Source: an uncultured Gammaproteobacteria bacterium
GTDB lineage: Bacteria > Pseudomonadota > Gammaproteobacteria > Francisellales > Francisellaceae
Assembly: GCA_913060525.1 (NCBI GenBank)
Contig: CAJXRW010000002.1
Coordinates: 1-40,204 of the forward strand
DNA: 40,204 bases
Reading direction: 5' to 3'
The notes beneath the pieces are model-generated. The model did not search any database. It saw nothing but the letters and a program-made list of their open reading frames with translations, and had not been told where the DNA came from. Numbering within the stretch: position 1 is the first letter of the stretch; the number at the start of each line of letters is the position of its first letter. This document shows positions 1 to 7,120 of this stretch, one piece after another. The position numbers and the translations under genes are program-made.

Positions 1-46
1 AGATTTCTGCCTGTCTCGTGGGCTCGGAGATGTGTATAAGAGACAG
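1..46 (+). other. Illumina Nextera i7-side adapter (artefact)
   Basis: This is library-preparation sequence, not genomic DNA. Bases 13-46 match the Nextera read-2 transposon adapter, ending in the 19-bp mosaic end TGTATAAGAGACAG. Bases 1-4 (AGAT) match the end of the P7 oligo. Bases 5-12 (TTCTGCCT) match, from memory, the N703 i7 index. Genomic sequence starts at 47. Bases 47-123 hold no gene that I can recognise. Confidence 0.97.
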
Positions 47-123
47 ACCTAGTATAATATATTAATTAGAATTTAACCATGTTTATTGATCACACAGCTA
101 GTTGAACATGATCCATTCTTTTA

Positions 124-444
124 CTAACAATCGCACCACCAATTTTCAATATTTAAAAACTGATTAATAAGTGACTTGAATTTTAAAAGATGTTCTCGGT
201 TACCACAATAACAGGTTTTTGCCCCATGTTTTTCACCATAAATTAACCCAGCATCTTTTAGTTTTTTTATGTGCTGAGAGACAGAAGATTGCACGATTGG
301 TAAGCGCTTGGTAATGTCTTTACACAAGCAGACTTCTTGGCTTAAAATATAATCTAATATGGCAATTCTAGTTGGATGTGCCAGCGCTTCGGATACCTTG
401 GCTAATTCTTTATGCTGTTGAGTAACTTCTATTTGATCTGCCAT
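124..444 (-). CDS. ArsR/SmtB-family metal-responsive repressor
   Basis: A 106-residue winged-helix repressor of the ArsR/SmtB family, expected to leave DNA when a soft metal binds. The family core is visible as ALAHPTRIAIL (residues 20-30) and SSVSQHIKKLKDAGLI (53-68). It carries three CxC pairs: C39/C41 in the helix-3 region where ArsR and CadC bind metal, C78/C80 in the wing, and C104/C106 at the extreme C-terminus. The ATG overlaps the stop of the P-type ATPase gene (TAATG), so it is the second gene of that operon and probably represses it through the dyad at 2679-2696. Cd/Pb/Zn is the likely inducer given the partner. As(III) cannot be excluded from sequence. Confidence 0.9.
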   Translation of the reverse strand: MADQIEVTQQHKELAKVSEALAHPTRIAILDYILSQEVCLCKDITKRLPIVQSSVSQHIKKLKDAGLIYGEKHGAKTCYCGNREHLLKFKSLINQFLNIENWWCDC

Positions 445-2666
445 TATGCATTACCCATACTAAGCGGAGCATTATTAAGAGTGGCCGGAGCGTGTCTAGT
501 TTCTTCATCAGTACCTTGTCGAATTAGGCGTAATCCATTTGCAATCACCAATAATGATGCCCCCATATCGGCTGCAATCGCCATCCATAAGGTTGCTAAA
601 CCTAATAATGCCAACACAATGAATAATGCCTTTAAGCCCAAGGCAAAATAAATATTTTGCTTAATGATTCTCAAAGTACGTTTTGAGTGACGAATCATCC
701 ACGGTAGTTTTGTTAAGTCATCTGCCATCAGTGCAATATCGGCTGTTTCAATCGCCGCATCTGAACCCGCAACGCCCATGGCAATGCCTAACTCAGATGA
801 AGCCATTGCAGGAGTGTCATTAATACCATCACCCACCATGGCGACTTTTTCATATTTCGCCATTAGTTCTTTAACATAAGTTACTTTATCTTCAGGCAAC
901 AGTTCAGCTTTATAATCAATACCTAATTGCTCGGCAACAGACTTAGCTGTTCCCTTGTTATCACCTGTTAACATAATAAGCTTTTCAATACCCAAAGCTT
1001 TTAATTGCTGGATCGTTTCATAAGCTTCATCACGAATTTCATCTGCGATACTAATGAGCCCACAAATATGATTATCACACCCTACAACAATCACAGAATG
1101 TCCTTTATTTTCAAAAGACATTGCTTGTTCGTGAACCATACAAGCATCTTCCTTAGATAATCTTTCGTGTAAATATTTATGGCTCCCTAACCAATACTGC
1201 TTTCCGTTAATTAGCCCTTGTGCACCTTTACCTTGAATAATTTCAAACTCATCCGCTTTTTGATAAGAAATTTTATGCTTAGATGCATAATTAATCACCG
1301 CTCTAGCTAACGGATGATCACTGTTCGTTTCTAAGGCTGCAGCATTAGCAATTAATTGTTCTTCTGAATGATCATCTAACGGAATCACAGATTGTATGAC
1401 AGGCTGACCTTTGGTTAACGTACCTGTTTTATCAAAGGCAATAACCTTTATTTTTGAAGGACGTTCAAGGAAATTTCCACCTTTTATTAAAATACCATTT
1501 CTAGCTGCTCGGCTTAATGCCGCAACAATGCTAACTGGTGTCGAGATAACCAATGCACATGGACAAGCAATAACCAATATGACGAGTGCTTCATAAAACC
1601 ATGCTGACCAACTGCCACCAAATAATAGCGGTGTAATAATCGCAACGAACACCGCAAATAAAATCATGGTTGGCGTATATTTTGCTGCAAAACGTTCAAC
1701 CCATTGCTCTGTATTTGCCCTACGTGATTGCGCATCTTCAACCATTGAGATAATACGAGCTAATGTTGAGTTTTCTGAAGACTTTGTAACTTTAATTTCA
1801 ATGACCTGGTTACCATTTATCGTACCCGAAAATACGTCTGCACCCACTTTTTTATTGACGGGTAATGACTCTCCTGTAATCGGTGCTTCATTGATATAAG
1901 TCTCACCTTTGGTAATTTCACCATCAAAAGGAATCCTTTCACCTGGGTTAACAATACATATCGCCCCAACAGAAACTTCTGAAAGTTTTTTCTGTACAAT
2001 ACTGCCACAACAAGTCGATATTCGTGCCACTTCTGGAGCCAAAGACATTAAAGACTTAATTGCTTTACGCGCTTTTCCCACACTCCAAGATTCAAGCAAC
2101 AACGCAACCGAAAATAAACAGGCGACTGCAGCCGCTTCAAACCATTGTTGAATAAAAATCGCACCTATAACCGCAATCGTCATGAGCAAATTCATATCAG
2201 CTCGCATTCGAATCAATGATTGATATGCTTTAGGGAAAATAAACCATCCACCAGAAACAATAGATAAACAATATAAAATAATAGAACTTAGTGGGTAGCC
2301 ACCACCTTGCTCAGCAAGTGCACCAAACCAACCATTTGTTTGTGCGTGAATAATATAGGCAACAATGATAAATATTGCACTTAAACTTGCCAACAAACTA
2401 CGCGAATGTTCACTAAACCAATTTTGTTTTTCATCTTTACTCTGAATATATGTCTGCCAAGGAATTGCTTTGAATCCAGCTGCTTTGACAATTGCAATAA
2501 TATCATTCTCAGTTAAATTATTTTCAGCTAAATTAGCAGTTAATTTACCGTTAATGACATCAAACTGTAGGGCATTTTCTGACATCTTATTTTTAGCCGC
2601 GGCTTTGATTGCCCTGACCTCTTCTGCACAATCCATTCCTTCAATTTTAAATGTTGCAATACTCAC
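444..2666 (-). CDS. cadA: Zn/Cd/Pb-translocating P1B-type ATPase
   Basis: A 740-residue inner-membrane ATPase that exports Zn(II), Cd(II) or Pb(II). It has an N-terminal HMA domain (GMDCAEE, C13), a TGES actuator motif (264-267), the transmembrane CPC motif at 368-370, the phosphorylated Asp in FDKTGT (D412), SDHPLAR, a GDGIND hinge, and a last helix with ADMGAS, whose Asp matches the Zn/Cd-type (ZntA) metal-binding Asp. The second HMA cysteine is replaced by Glu (C-x-x-E), and a CC pair lies at 219-220. The start is GTG with AAGGG five bases upstream; an overlapping ATG is out of frame. Its product and the downstream ArsR form one regulated export unit. Confidence 0.95.
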   Translation of the reverse strand: MSIATFKIEGMDCAEEVRAIKAAAKNKMSENALQFDVINGKLTANLAENNLTENDIIAIVKAAGFKAIPWQTYIQSKDEKQNWFSEHSRSLLASLSAIFIIVAYIIHAQTNGWFGALAEQGGGYPLSSIILYCLSIVSGGWFIFPKAYQSLIRMRADMNLLMTIAVIGAIFIQQWFEAAAVACLFSVALLLESWSVGKARKAIKSLMSLAPEVARISTCCGSIVQKKLSEVSVGAICIVNPGERIPFDGEITKGETYINEAPITGESLPVNKKVGADVFSGTINGNQVIEIKVTKSSENSTLARIISMVEDAQSRRANTEQWVERFAAKYTPTMILFAVFVAIITPLLFGGSWSAWFYEALVILVIACPCALVISTPVSIVAALSRAARNGILIKGGNFLERPSKIKVIAFDKTGTLTKGQPVIQSVIPLDDHSEEQLIANAAALETNSDHPLARAVINYASKHKISYQKADEFEIIQGKGAQGLINGKQYWLGSHKYLHERLSKEDACMVHEQAMSFENKGHSVIVVGCDNHICGLISIADEIRDEAYETIQQLKALGIEKLIMLTGDNKGTAKSVAEQLGIDYKAELLPEDKVTYVKELMAKYEKVAMVGDGINDTPAMASSELGIAMGVAGSDAAIETADIALMADDLTKLPWMIRHSKRTLRIIKQNIYFALGLKALFIVLALLGLATLWMAIAADMGASLLVIANGLRLIRQGTDEETRHAPATLNNAPLSMGNA

Positions 2667-2678
2667 ATTAACCCTTAT

Positions 2679-2730
2679 TATCGTGAATCGACGATATATA
2701 ATTATAGGGTGCGCTCATGCTAATTGTCAA
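2679..2730 (-). promoter_or_regulatory. cadA promoter with ArsR-type dyad operator
   Basis: Read on the minus strand, TTGACA (2725-2730) and TATAAT (2701-2706) are separated by 18 bp. Just downstream lies the perfect dyad TATCGT-N6-ACGATA (2679-2696), between the -10 box and the GTG start. That placement suits an ArsR repressor blocking initiation or elongation. The binding assignment is inferred from position. Confidence 0.7.
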
Positions 2731-2794
2731 TAATCTAATCTGGAAGATATATTTATCAGATAAAAGAGCAACTTTATTGCCATTCCCCTTCTAA

Positions 2795-2923
2795 AAACGA
2801 GGTGTTAATTTTGCTGGTTATGCCTGGTAACCATATGTTAATAGCTCCGCTGTTAAAGAGGTTAATAACAATACAGATAATAAAGCCTTATGGTTCCAAG
2901 ATGCAGAGAATCAAGCAGAATAA
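2795..2923 (+). pseudogene. Short coding remnant of unknown origin
   Basis: This stretch of the cadA-NRAMP intergenic region reads like protein in one plus-strand frame: VNFAGYAW, an in-frame TAA, then PYVNSSAVKEVNN and ALWFQDAENQAE before a terminal TAA at 2921-2923. The composition looks like a real C-terminus, interrupted by one stop. There is no start codon or ribosome site. I cannot name the parent protein. It may be debris from an earlier gene next to the resistance cassette. Confidence 0.35.
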
Positions 2924-2947
2924 GATTAGATCTAATGATTTATAAAT

Positions 2948-2966
2948 GATAATGATAATCATTTGT
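2948..2966 (+). promoter_or_regulatory. Fur-box-like operator upstream of the NRAMP gene
   Basis: GATAATGATAATCATTTGT matches the classical 19-bp Fur consensus (GATAATGATAATCATTATC) at 16 of 19 positions. It sits immediately upstream of a -35-like TTGACT. This suggests iron- or manganese-dependent repression of the transporter gene at 3106. A MUR/MntR-type regulator could use a similar site. Confidence 0.7.
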
Positions 2967-2971
2967 GTGTA

Positions 2972-3000
2972 TTGACTTTTGACTAGCTTGACGCTATGTA
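2972..3000 (+). promoter_or_regulatory. Candidate promoter of the NRAMP gene
   Basis: TTGACT (2972-2977) is followed after 17 bp by TATGTA (2995-3000), a weak -10. It lies directly downstream of the Fur-like box. The long AT-rich leader to the ATG at 3106 could hide a second start. No terminator-like or riboswitch-like fold is obvious in it. Confidence 0.45.
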
Positions 3001-3105
3001 TTATAAAATAAATCAAATAATAAATTATGTTTTGTATGCTTTACTTAAAACCTCATGGTGATATATAGCGCAAATTATAATGTATAACGATAAAAAGAGG
3101 TGTAA

Positions 3106-4335
3106 ATGTCAAAGCTCATACTACAAAGGATTGCTCTATATTTAACAGTTTTTGGGCCAGGCATGGTGGTGATGTTAGCAGATACCGATGCTGGGAGTGT
3201 CATTACGGCTGCTCAGAGTGGTGCTAGCTGGGGTTATAAGCTCTTACTAGCACAATTTATTTTAATACCAATATTATTCATTGCCCAGGAATTAACCGTT
3301 AGGTTAGGTATTTTTACAGGCAAGGGTCATGGGGAGCTAATCAAACAACATTACGGTACATTTTGGGCATGGGTATCAGTTATGACAATGGTTATAACCT
3401 GTATCGGCGCAATTATCACAGAATTCAGTGGAATTGCAGGAGTGGGTTTAATATTTGGGATACCCAAATGGATTAGTTTGACTGCTATTGTCGTATTTTT
3501 AATAGCCATCGCAGTTACAGGTAGTTACAACTCAGTTGAGAGAATTGCATTGCTATTCGGTGCATTCGAACTAGTGTTCTTCATTGTTGCTTGGCAAGCT
3601 AAACCAGATTGGTCACATATGGCGAGTGAAATGCTAGATATGCCACTAGGAAATGGGGACTATTTGTATTTGTTGGCTGCAAATATTGGCGCAGTCATTA
3701 TGCCCTGGATGATATTTTATCAACAATCTGCAGTAGTAGATAAAGGTTTAAAACCAGAACATATAAAAGCAAGCAGATGGGACACTGCTATTGGATCGGT
3801 GGTAACACAATTAATTATGGCAGCAGTATTAGTCGCTACAGCTGCAACATTGTATACACATGGTGAAAATACAGAGTTAAACACAGTAGGGCAAATTACA
3901 CATGCTATTACCCCATTTTTAGGGGAGAAAGTAGGAACTATACTATTTTCTATGGGGATGATAGGTGCTGCGCTTATTGCAGCAATAGTGGTTACCTTAA
4001 CTGCTGCCTGGGGAATTGGTGAAGTAACAGGTTATAAGCACACTTTACAAAGTTCAGCAAAAGAAGCCCCATGGTTTTATCTATTGTATAGTATTGTACT
4101 AATCGGTGGTGCATTACTTGTTGGTTCAAATATTAATTTGGTAAAAATCAGTGTCGCCGTTGAAGTGATGAATGCAGTATCATTACCGATTGTACTAGGG
4201 TTCTTATTCTTATTAGCACGCAAGGCTTTACCTGATGAGTATAAATTAAAAGGGCAATATGCTCTTTGGTCATTTATTATCTTAAGTATAACCGCATTAT
4301 TTGGTTTTGTTGGTGGGCTGTGGGGTAGCTTTTAA
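3106..4335 (+). CDS. NRAMP-related divalent metal transporter
   Basis: A 409-residue integral membrane protein with about 11 hydrophobic segments, of the NRAMP/SLC11 superfamily. These proteins drive proton-coupled uptake of Mn(II), Fe(II) or, in a diverged clade, Mg(II). The TM1 metal motif DPGN is changed to DAGS (in LADTDAGSVITAAQSGA). The TM6 motif MPHN is changed to MPWM (IMPWMIFYQQSAVVDKG). The metal-coordinating Asp and Met positions are kept, while Asn and His are lost. This combination is typical of the NRAMP-related branch, not of MntH. AAAGAGG lies just upstream of the ATG. The Fur-like box upstream points to Fe/Mn homeostasis. It is an uptake-type protein within an otherwise export-oriented island. 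Confidence 0.85.
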   Translation: MSKLILQRIALYLTVFGPGMVVMLADTDAGSVITAAQSGASWGYKLLLAQFILIPILFIAQELTVRLGIFTGKGHGELIKQHYGTFWAWVSVMTMVITCIGAIITEFSGIAGVGLIFGIPKWISLTAIVVFLIAIAVTGSYNSVERIALLFGAFELVFFIVAWQAKPDWSHMASEMLDMPLGNGDYLYLLAANIGAVIMPWMIFYQQSAVVDKGLKPEHIKASRWDTAIGSVVTQLIMAAVLVATAATLYTHGENTELNTVGQITHAITPFLGEKVGTILFSMGMIGAALIAAIVVTLTAAWGIGEVTGYKHTLQSSAKEAPWFYLLYSIVLIGGALLVGSNINLVKISVAVEVMNAVSLPIVLGFLFLLARKALPDEYKLKGQYALWSFIILSITALFGFVGGLWGSF

Positions 4336-4461
4336 TCCATACTATTACCCAAGTTTTATGTGGAATTTTAATTTTGGTTAAGTTGGATAGCTTCAGTAAG
4401 AATTCACTATTTTAATAAAGGCTCACAATCACAGAAAACGTAGGTGTTCAAGTGGTTGGTA

Positions 4462-4493
4462 TTGACCCTTGACTATGGTCAATAGTTTATACT
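4462..4493 (+). promoter_or_regulatory. MerR-type promoter/operator of the mer operon
   Basis: TTGACC (4462-4467) and TATACT (4488-4493) are separated by 20 bp, the over-long spacing that MerR-family activators correct by untwisting DNA. Inside the spacer is a dyad, TTGAC-TATG-GTCAA (4469-4482). The promoter reads into merR itself, so the regulator is autoregulated within the operon. Confidence 0.75.
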
Positions 4494-4522
4494 TATTAAT
4501 ATATGGTATAGGCAGGGTCAAT

Positions 4523-4954
4523 ATGAATTATTTTAAAATAGGGTATCTTTCAAAGACATTAAATATATCAAATGATACGATTCGCCTTTATGAGAAATAC
4601 AATCTCTTAAACGAACCATTACGTGCTGAAAATGGTTATCGCCAATACTCAGAAGATGATTTATCACGCCTTAAATTCATTATCAAAGCAAAAACAATGG
4701 GATTTACATTAGGTGAAATCTCAGAGTTATTGCATATCAAAAACACCTCATCTAACGCTTGCAGTATTATTAGAAACCAAGCCCAAGAAAAACTAGACTC
4801 AGCCGTAGAAAAAATTAAACAACTACAAAAACTTAAAAATGCTTTACAGTTACTGATAGATAACTGTGATGGACCTCACCCTGATGGCACTTGCCCAATC
4901 GTATCTTACTTTGAGTCTTCTAATAATATTAAAACGGGAGAAAGTCATGAGTAA
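4523..4954 (+). CDS. merR: Mercury-responsive regulator MerR
   Basis: A 143-residue MerR-family regulator that activates the mer operon when Hg(II) binds. The N-terminal winged HTH reads FKIGYLSKTLNISNDTIRLYE, followed by a long dimerisation helix. The three Hg(II) ligands are all present: C80, C115 and C124, with the C-x8-C spacing of MerR C117/C126. I place the start at ATG 4523, not at an in-frame ATG 54 bases upstream, because the family N-terminus begins here and the upstream codons overlap the promoter. It is the first gene of a single-direction merR-T-P-A operon, not divergent from merT as in Tn21/Tn501. Confidence 0.93.
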   Translation: MNYFKIGYLSKTLNISNDTIRLYEKYNLLNEPLRAENGYRQYSEDDLSRLKFIIKAKTMGFTLGEISELLHIKNTSSNACSIIRNQAQEKLDSAVEKIKQLQKLKNALQLLIDNCDGPHPDGTCPIVSYFESSNNIKTGESHE

Positions 4955-5291
4955 ATCACCAAAAGGCTCACTAATCACCGCAATTATTGGCACATTATTA
5001 GCATCACTTTGTTGTGTTGCGCCACTTCTTTTATTAATGCTAGGTATTGGTGGTGCTTGGGTTAGTACGTTAACGCACTTAGAATTCTTAAGACCAATTG
5101 GAATCATTATCACAATTGTATTTTTAGGACTTGCTTATTACAAATTATACATAACACCTAAGAAATGTTCGCTTGATAAACCTTGTTCCAAGCCTAAAAA
5201 CTTAAGAAGGTATCGCATGCTGTTTTGGGTTATCACTTTCATACTAATGATATTAATGGCTTTTCCTTGGTATGCCTTTCTATTTTACTAA
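4947..5291 (+). CDS. merT: Mercuric ion transporter MerT
   Basis: A 114-residue inner-membrane protein with three hydrophobic segments that takes Hg(II) from MerP and passes it to cytoplasmic MerA. The vicinal cysteines in TM1 are C22-C23 (ASLCCVAP). The cytoplasmic-loop pair is C74/C80 (KKCSLDKPC). The start is ATG 4947, preceded by GGGAG at normal spacing, and overlaps the end of merR by 8 bases, which suggests translational coupling. Length and topology match classical MerT. Confidence 0.95.
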   Translation: MSKSPKGSLITAIIGTLLASLCCVAPLLLLMLGIGGAWVSTLTHLEFLRPIGIIITIVFLGLAYYKLYITPKKCSLDKPCSKPKNLRRYRMLFWVITFILMILMAFPWYAFLFY

Positions 5292-5312
5292 AACCAACGT
5301 AAGGAAAATAAA

Positions 5313-5624
5313 ATGAAAATATTTGCAATTATATTTGGAGTGGTGGTTATTGCTTTATCACTTTGCTGCTCATTAGGTTATGCCGCGGAAAAAACGGTGA
5401 CATTATCTGTACCAGGAATGACATGCGCTGTATGCCCAATTACCGTTAAAAAGTCACTAACAAATGTAAATGGAGTAGACAAGGTCGACGTTAATTTTGA
5501 GCATAAAACAGCAACGGTTATTTTTGATGATCAAATAACAAATGTTAAGGCGTTAACAAATGCCACTAAAGATGTTGGATACCCATCATCATTACAGAAT
5601 AAACAAAATATCATTAAGGATTAA
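5313..5624 (+). CDS. merP: Periplasmic mercury-binding protein MerP
   Basis: A 103-residue exported HMA-domain protein. Residues 1-25 form a signal peptide (cleavage likely after GYA). The mature protein carries GMTCAVCP with C38 and C41, the Hg(II)-binding CxxC. It scavenges Hg(II) in the periplasm and hands it to MerT. AAGGAAAA precedes the ATG. Two extra cysteines (CC, 18-19) lie in the signal peptide and are probably removed. Confidence 0.95.
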   Translation: MKIFAIIFGVVVIALSLCCSLGYAAEKTVTLSVPGMTCAVCPITVKKSLTNVNGVDKVDVNFEHKTATVIFDDQITNVKALTNATKDVGYPSSLQNKQNIIKD

Positions 5625-5626
5625 AT

Positions 5627-7045
5627 ATGTCAGATTGTTGTAAACATAACTCTGAAATTAATACATCGCCTGATATATTAATTATTGGGGGTGGTTCTGG
5701 TGGATTTTCAGCAGCCATTACTGCAGCAGAGCAAGGGGTAAGTGTCGTTGTTATTGGTGATGGTACAATTGGAGGAACTTGCGTTAATGTCGGCTGTGTT
5801 CCGTCCAAAACTATGATTAGAGCCGTTGAAGCTCTTTATCAGACAAAACATGCAAGTCGATTTAATGGCATCCAAGCCCAAGCCAATATTACAGATTGGA
5901 AGCTATTGGTTGCACAAAAACAAGCCTTAGTTGATGATCTACGTCATGCAAAATATATAGATGTGCTCCCATCATATCCAAATGTTAAATACATAGAAGG
6001 TATAGCCAAATTCACGAATAATAGTATCGAGCATGATGGTAATCTCTATACACCCAAAAAAACCATTATTGCCACAGGGTCATCAAATTCTTTGCCATCA
6101 ATAGATGGTATTGATAGCGTACCTTATTTGACAAGTACCACCGCATTAGAACTTGAAGTCTTACCTAAATCTTTATTAATTATTGGTGGGGGTGTTATCG
6201 GCATAGAGTTAGGCCAACTATTTGCTCGTGCAGGTGTCGAAGTGACGGTTTGTTGCCGTTCACGAATTGTGCCTACAAGTGAACCTGAGATAAGTGAAGC
6301 CTTAGAGCAATACTTAAAAAATGAAGGAATTAATATCTGCCAAGGATTGTCATATCAAACAATTAACCAAACAAAGCAAGGCATACAGTTGACTTGTGGC
6401 GATAGAATTTTACAAGCAGAGCAATTACTTGTTGCCTCTGGTAGAAAGCCAAATATAAGTAAACTGACACTAAATGAAGCCAATATAAAAACCAATGAAA
6501 ATGACGGTATTGAAGTGAATGAATATATGCAAACTAGTCATCCTGATGTGTATGCAGTTGGTGATGTAACTGGATTAGACATGTTTGTTTATATGGCTGC
6601 TTATGGAGGTAAACTTGCCGCTCTAAACTGTGTAAATGGAAATTCTTTGGTTTATGATAATCAAGCCATGCCAGAGGTTATTTTTTCTGATCCTCAAGTA
6701 TCTGGTGTGGGACTAACTGAACAACAAGCAAGATCACAAGGATATCAAGTTAAAACTAGTACGATTACATTGGATCATGTACCGAGATTTATTGTCGCTC
6801 GTGACACAAGAGGATTGATAAAATTAATAGCTGATAAGGAAACGGATTTATTGCTAGGGGCGCATATACTGGCACCTGAAGCAGGCGATCTTATACAAAC
6901 TATTGTAATAGCAATGAAATCAAAGATTACAACTAAAGGTTTAGCAGATACGATATTTCCATATCTAACAGCCGTTGAGGGAATCAAGTTGGCAGCACAA
7001 ACTTTTGATAAAGATGTTAGCAAACTTTCTTGCTGTGCTGGGTAA
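5627..7045 (+). CDS. merA: Mercuric reductase MerA (no HMA domain)
   Basis: A 472-residue flavoprotein disulfide reductase that reduces Hg(II) to volatile Hg(0) with NADPH. It has an FAD-binding GGGSGGFSAA, the redox pair C52/C57 in GTCVNVGCVPSK, a second Rossmann motif (IIGGGVIGIELG) and the C-terminal vicinal cysteines C469-C470 that deliver Hg(II) in trans across the dimer. The N-terminal HMA domain of Tn501 MerA is absent; only a short tail with a CC pair (residues 4-5) precedes the FAD domain. The gene starts 2 bases after merP and ends the operon. Confidence 0.96.
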   Translation: MSDCCKHNSEINTSPDILIIGGGSGGFSAAITAAEQGVSVVVIGDGTIGGTCVNVGCVPSKTMIRAVEALYQTKHASRFNGIQAQANITDWKLLVAQKQALVDDLRHAKYIDVLPSYPNVKYIEGIAKFTNNSIEHDGNLYTPKKTIIATGSSNSLPSIDGIDSVPYLTSTTALELEVLPKSLLIIGGGVIGIELGQLFARAGVEVTVCCRSRIVPTSEPEISEALEQYLKNEGINICQGLSYQTINQTKQGIQLTCGDRILQAEQLLVASGRKPNISKLTLNEANIKTNENDGIEVNEYMQTSHPDVYAVGDVTGLDMFVYMAAYGGKLAALNCVNGNSLVYDNQAMPEVIFSDPQVSGVGLTEQQARSQGYQVKTSTITLDHVPRFIVARDTRGLIKLIADKETDLLLGAHILAPEAGDLIQTIVIAMKSKITTKGLADTIFPYLTAVEGIKLAAQTFDKDVSKLSCCAG

Positions 7046-7058
7046 ATAGCAATATAGT

Positions 7059-7112
7059 CCTATGGGTGAGAGTAGCGCGAAATGATTTGGTTATCCGGCT
7101 CACCCCATAGGG
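7059..7112. repeat. Inverted repeat between convergent operons
   Basis: CCTATGGGTGAG (7059-7070) pairs with CTCACCCCATAGG (7099-7112, one bulged C) across a loop of about 28 bases. It lies between the ends of the convergent merA and czcA genes and may help end transcription from both sides. No clear T-run follows on either strand, so it is not a textbook intrinsic terminator. Confidence 0.5.
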
Positions 7113-7120
7113 CTGTGGAT

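Noticed and set aside
1411-1899. Open frames on the plus strand inside cadA
   Set aside because: They are antisense to strongly conserved ATPase motifs and have no ribosome sites or family features.
7059-7112. Bidirectional intrinsic terminator
   Set aside because: The stem is good but the loop is long and no T-run follows on either strand, so it is listed only as an inverted repeat.
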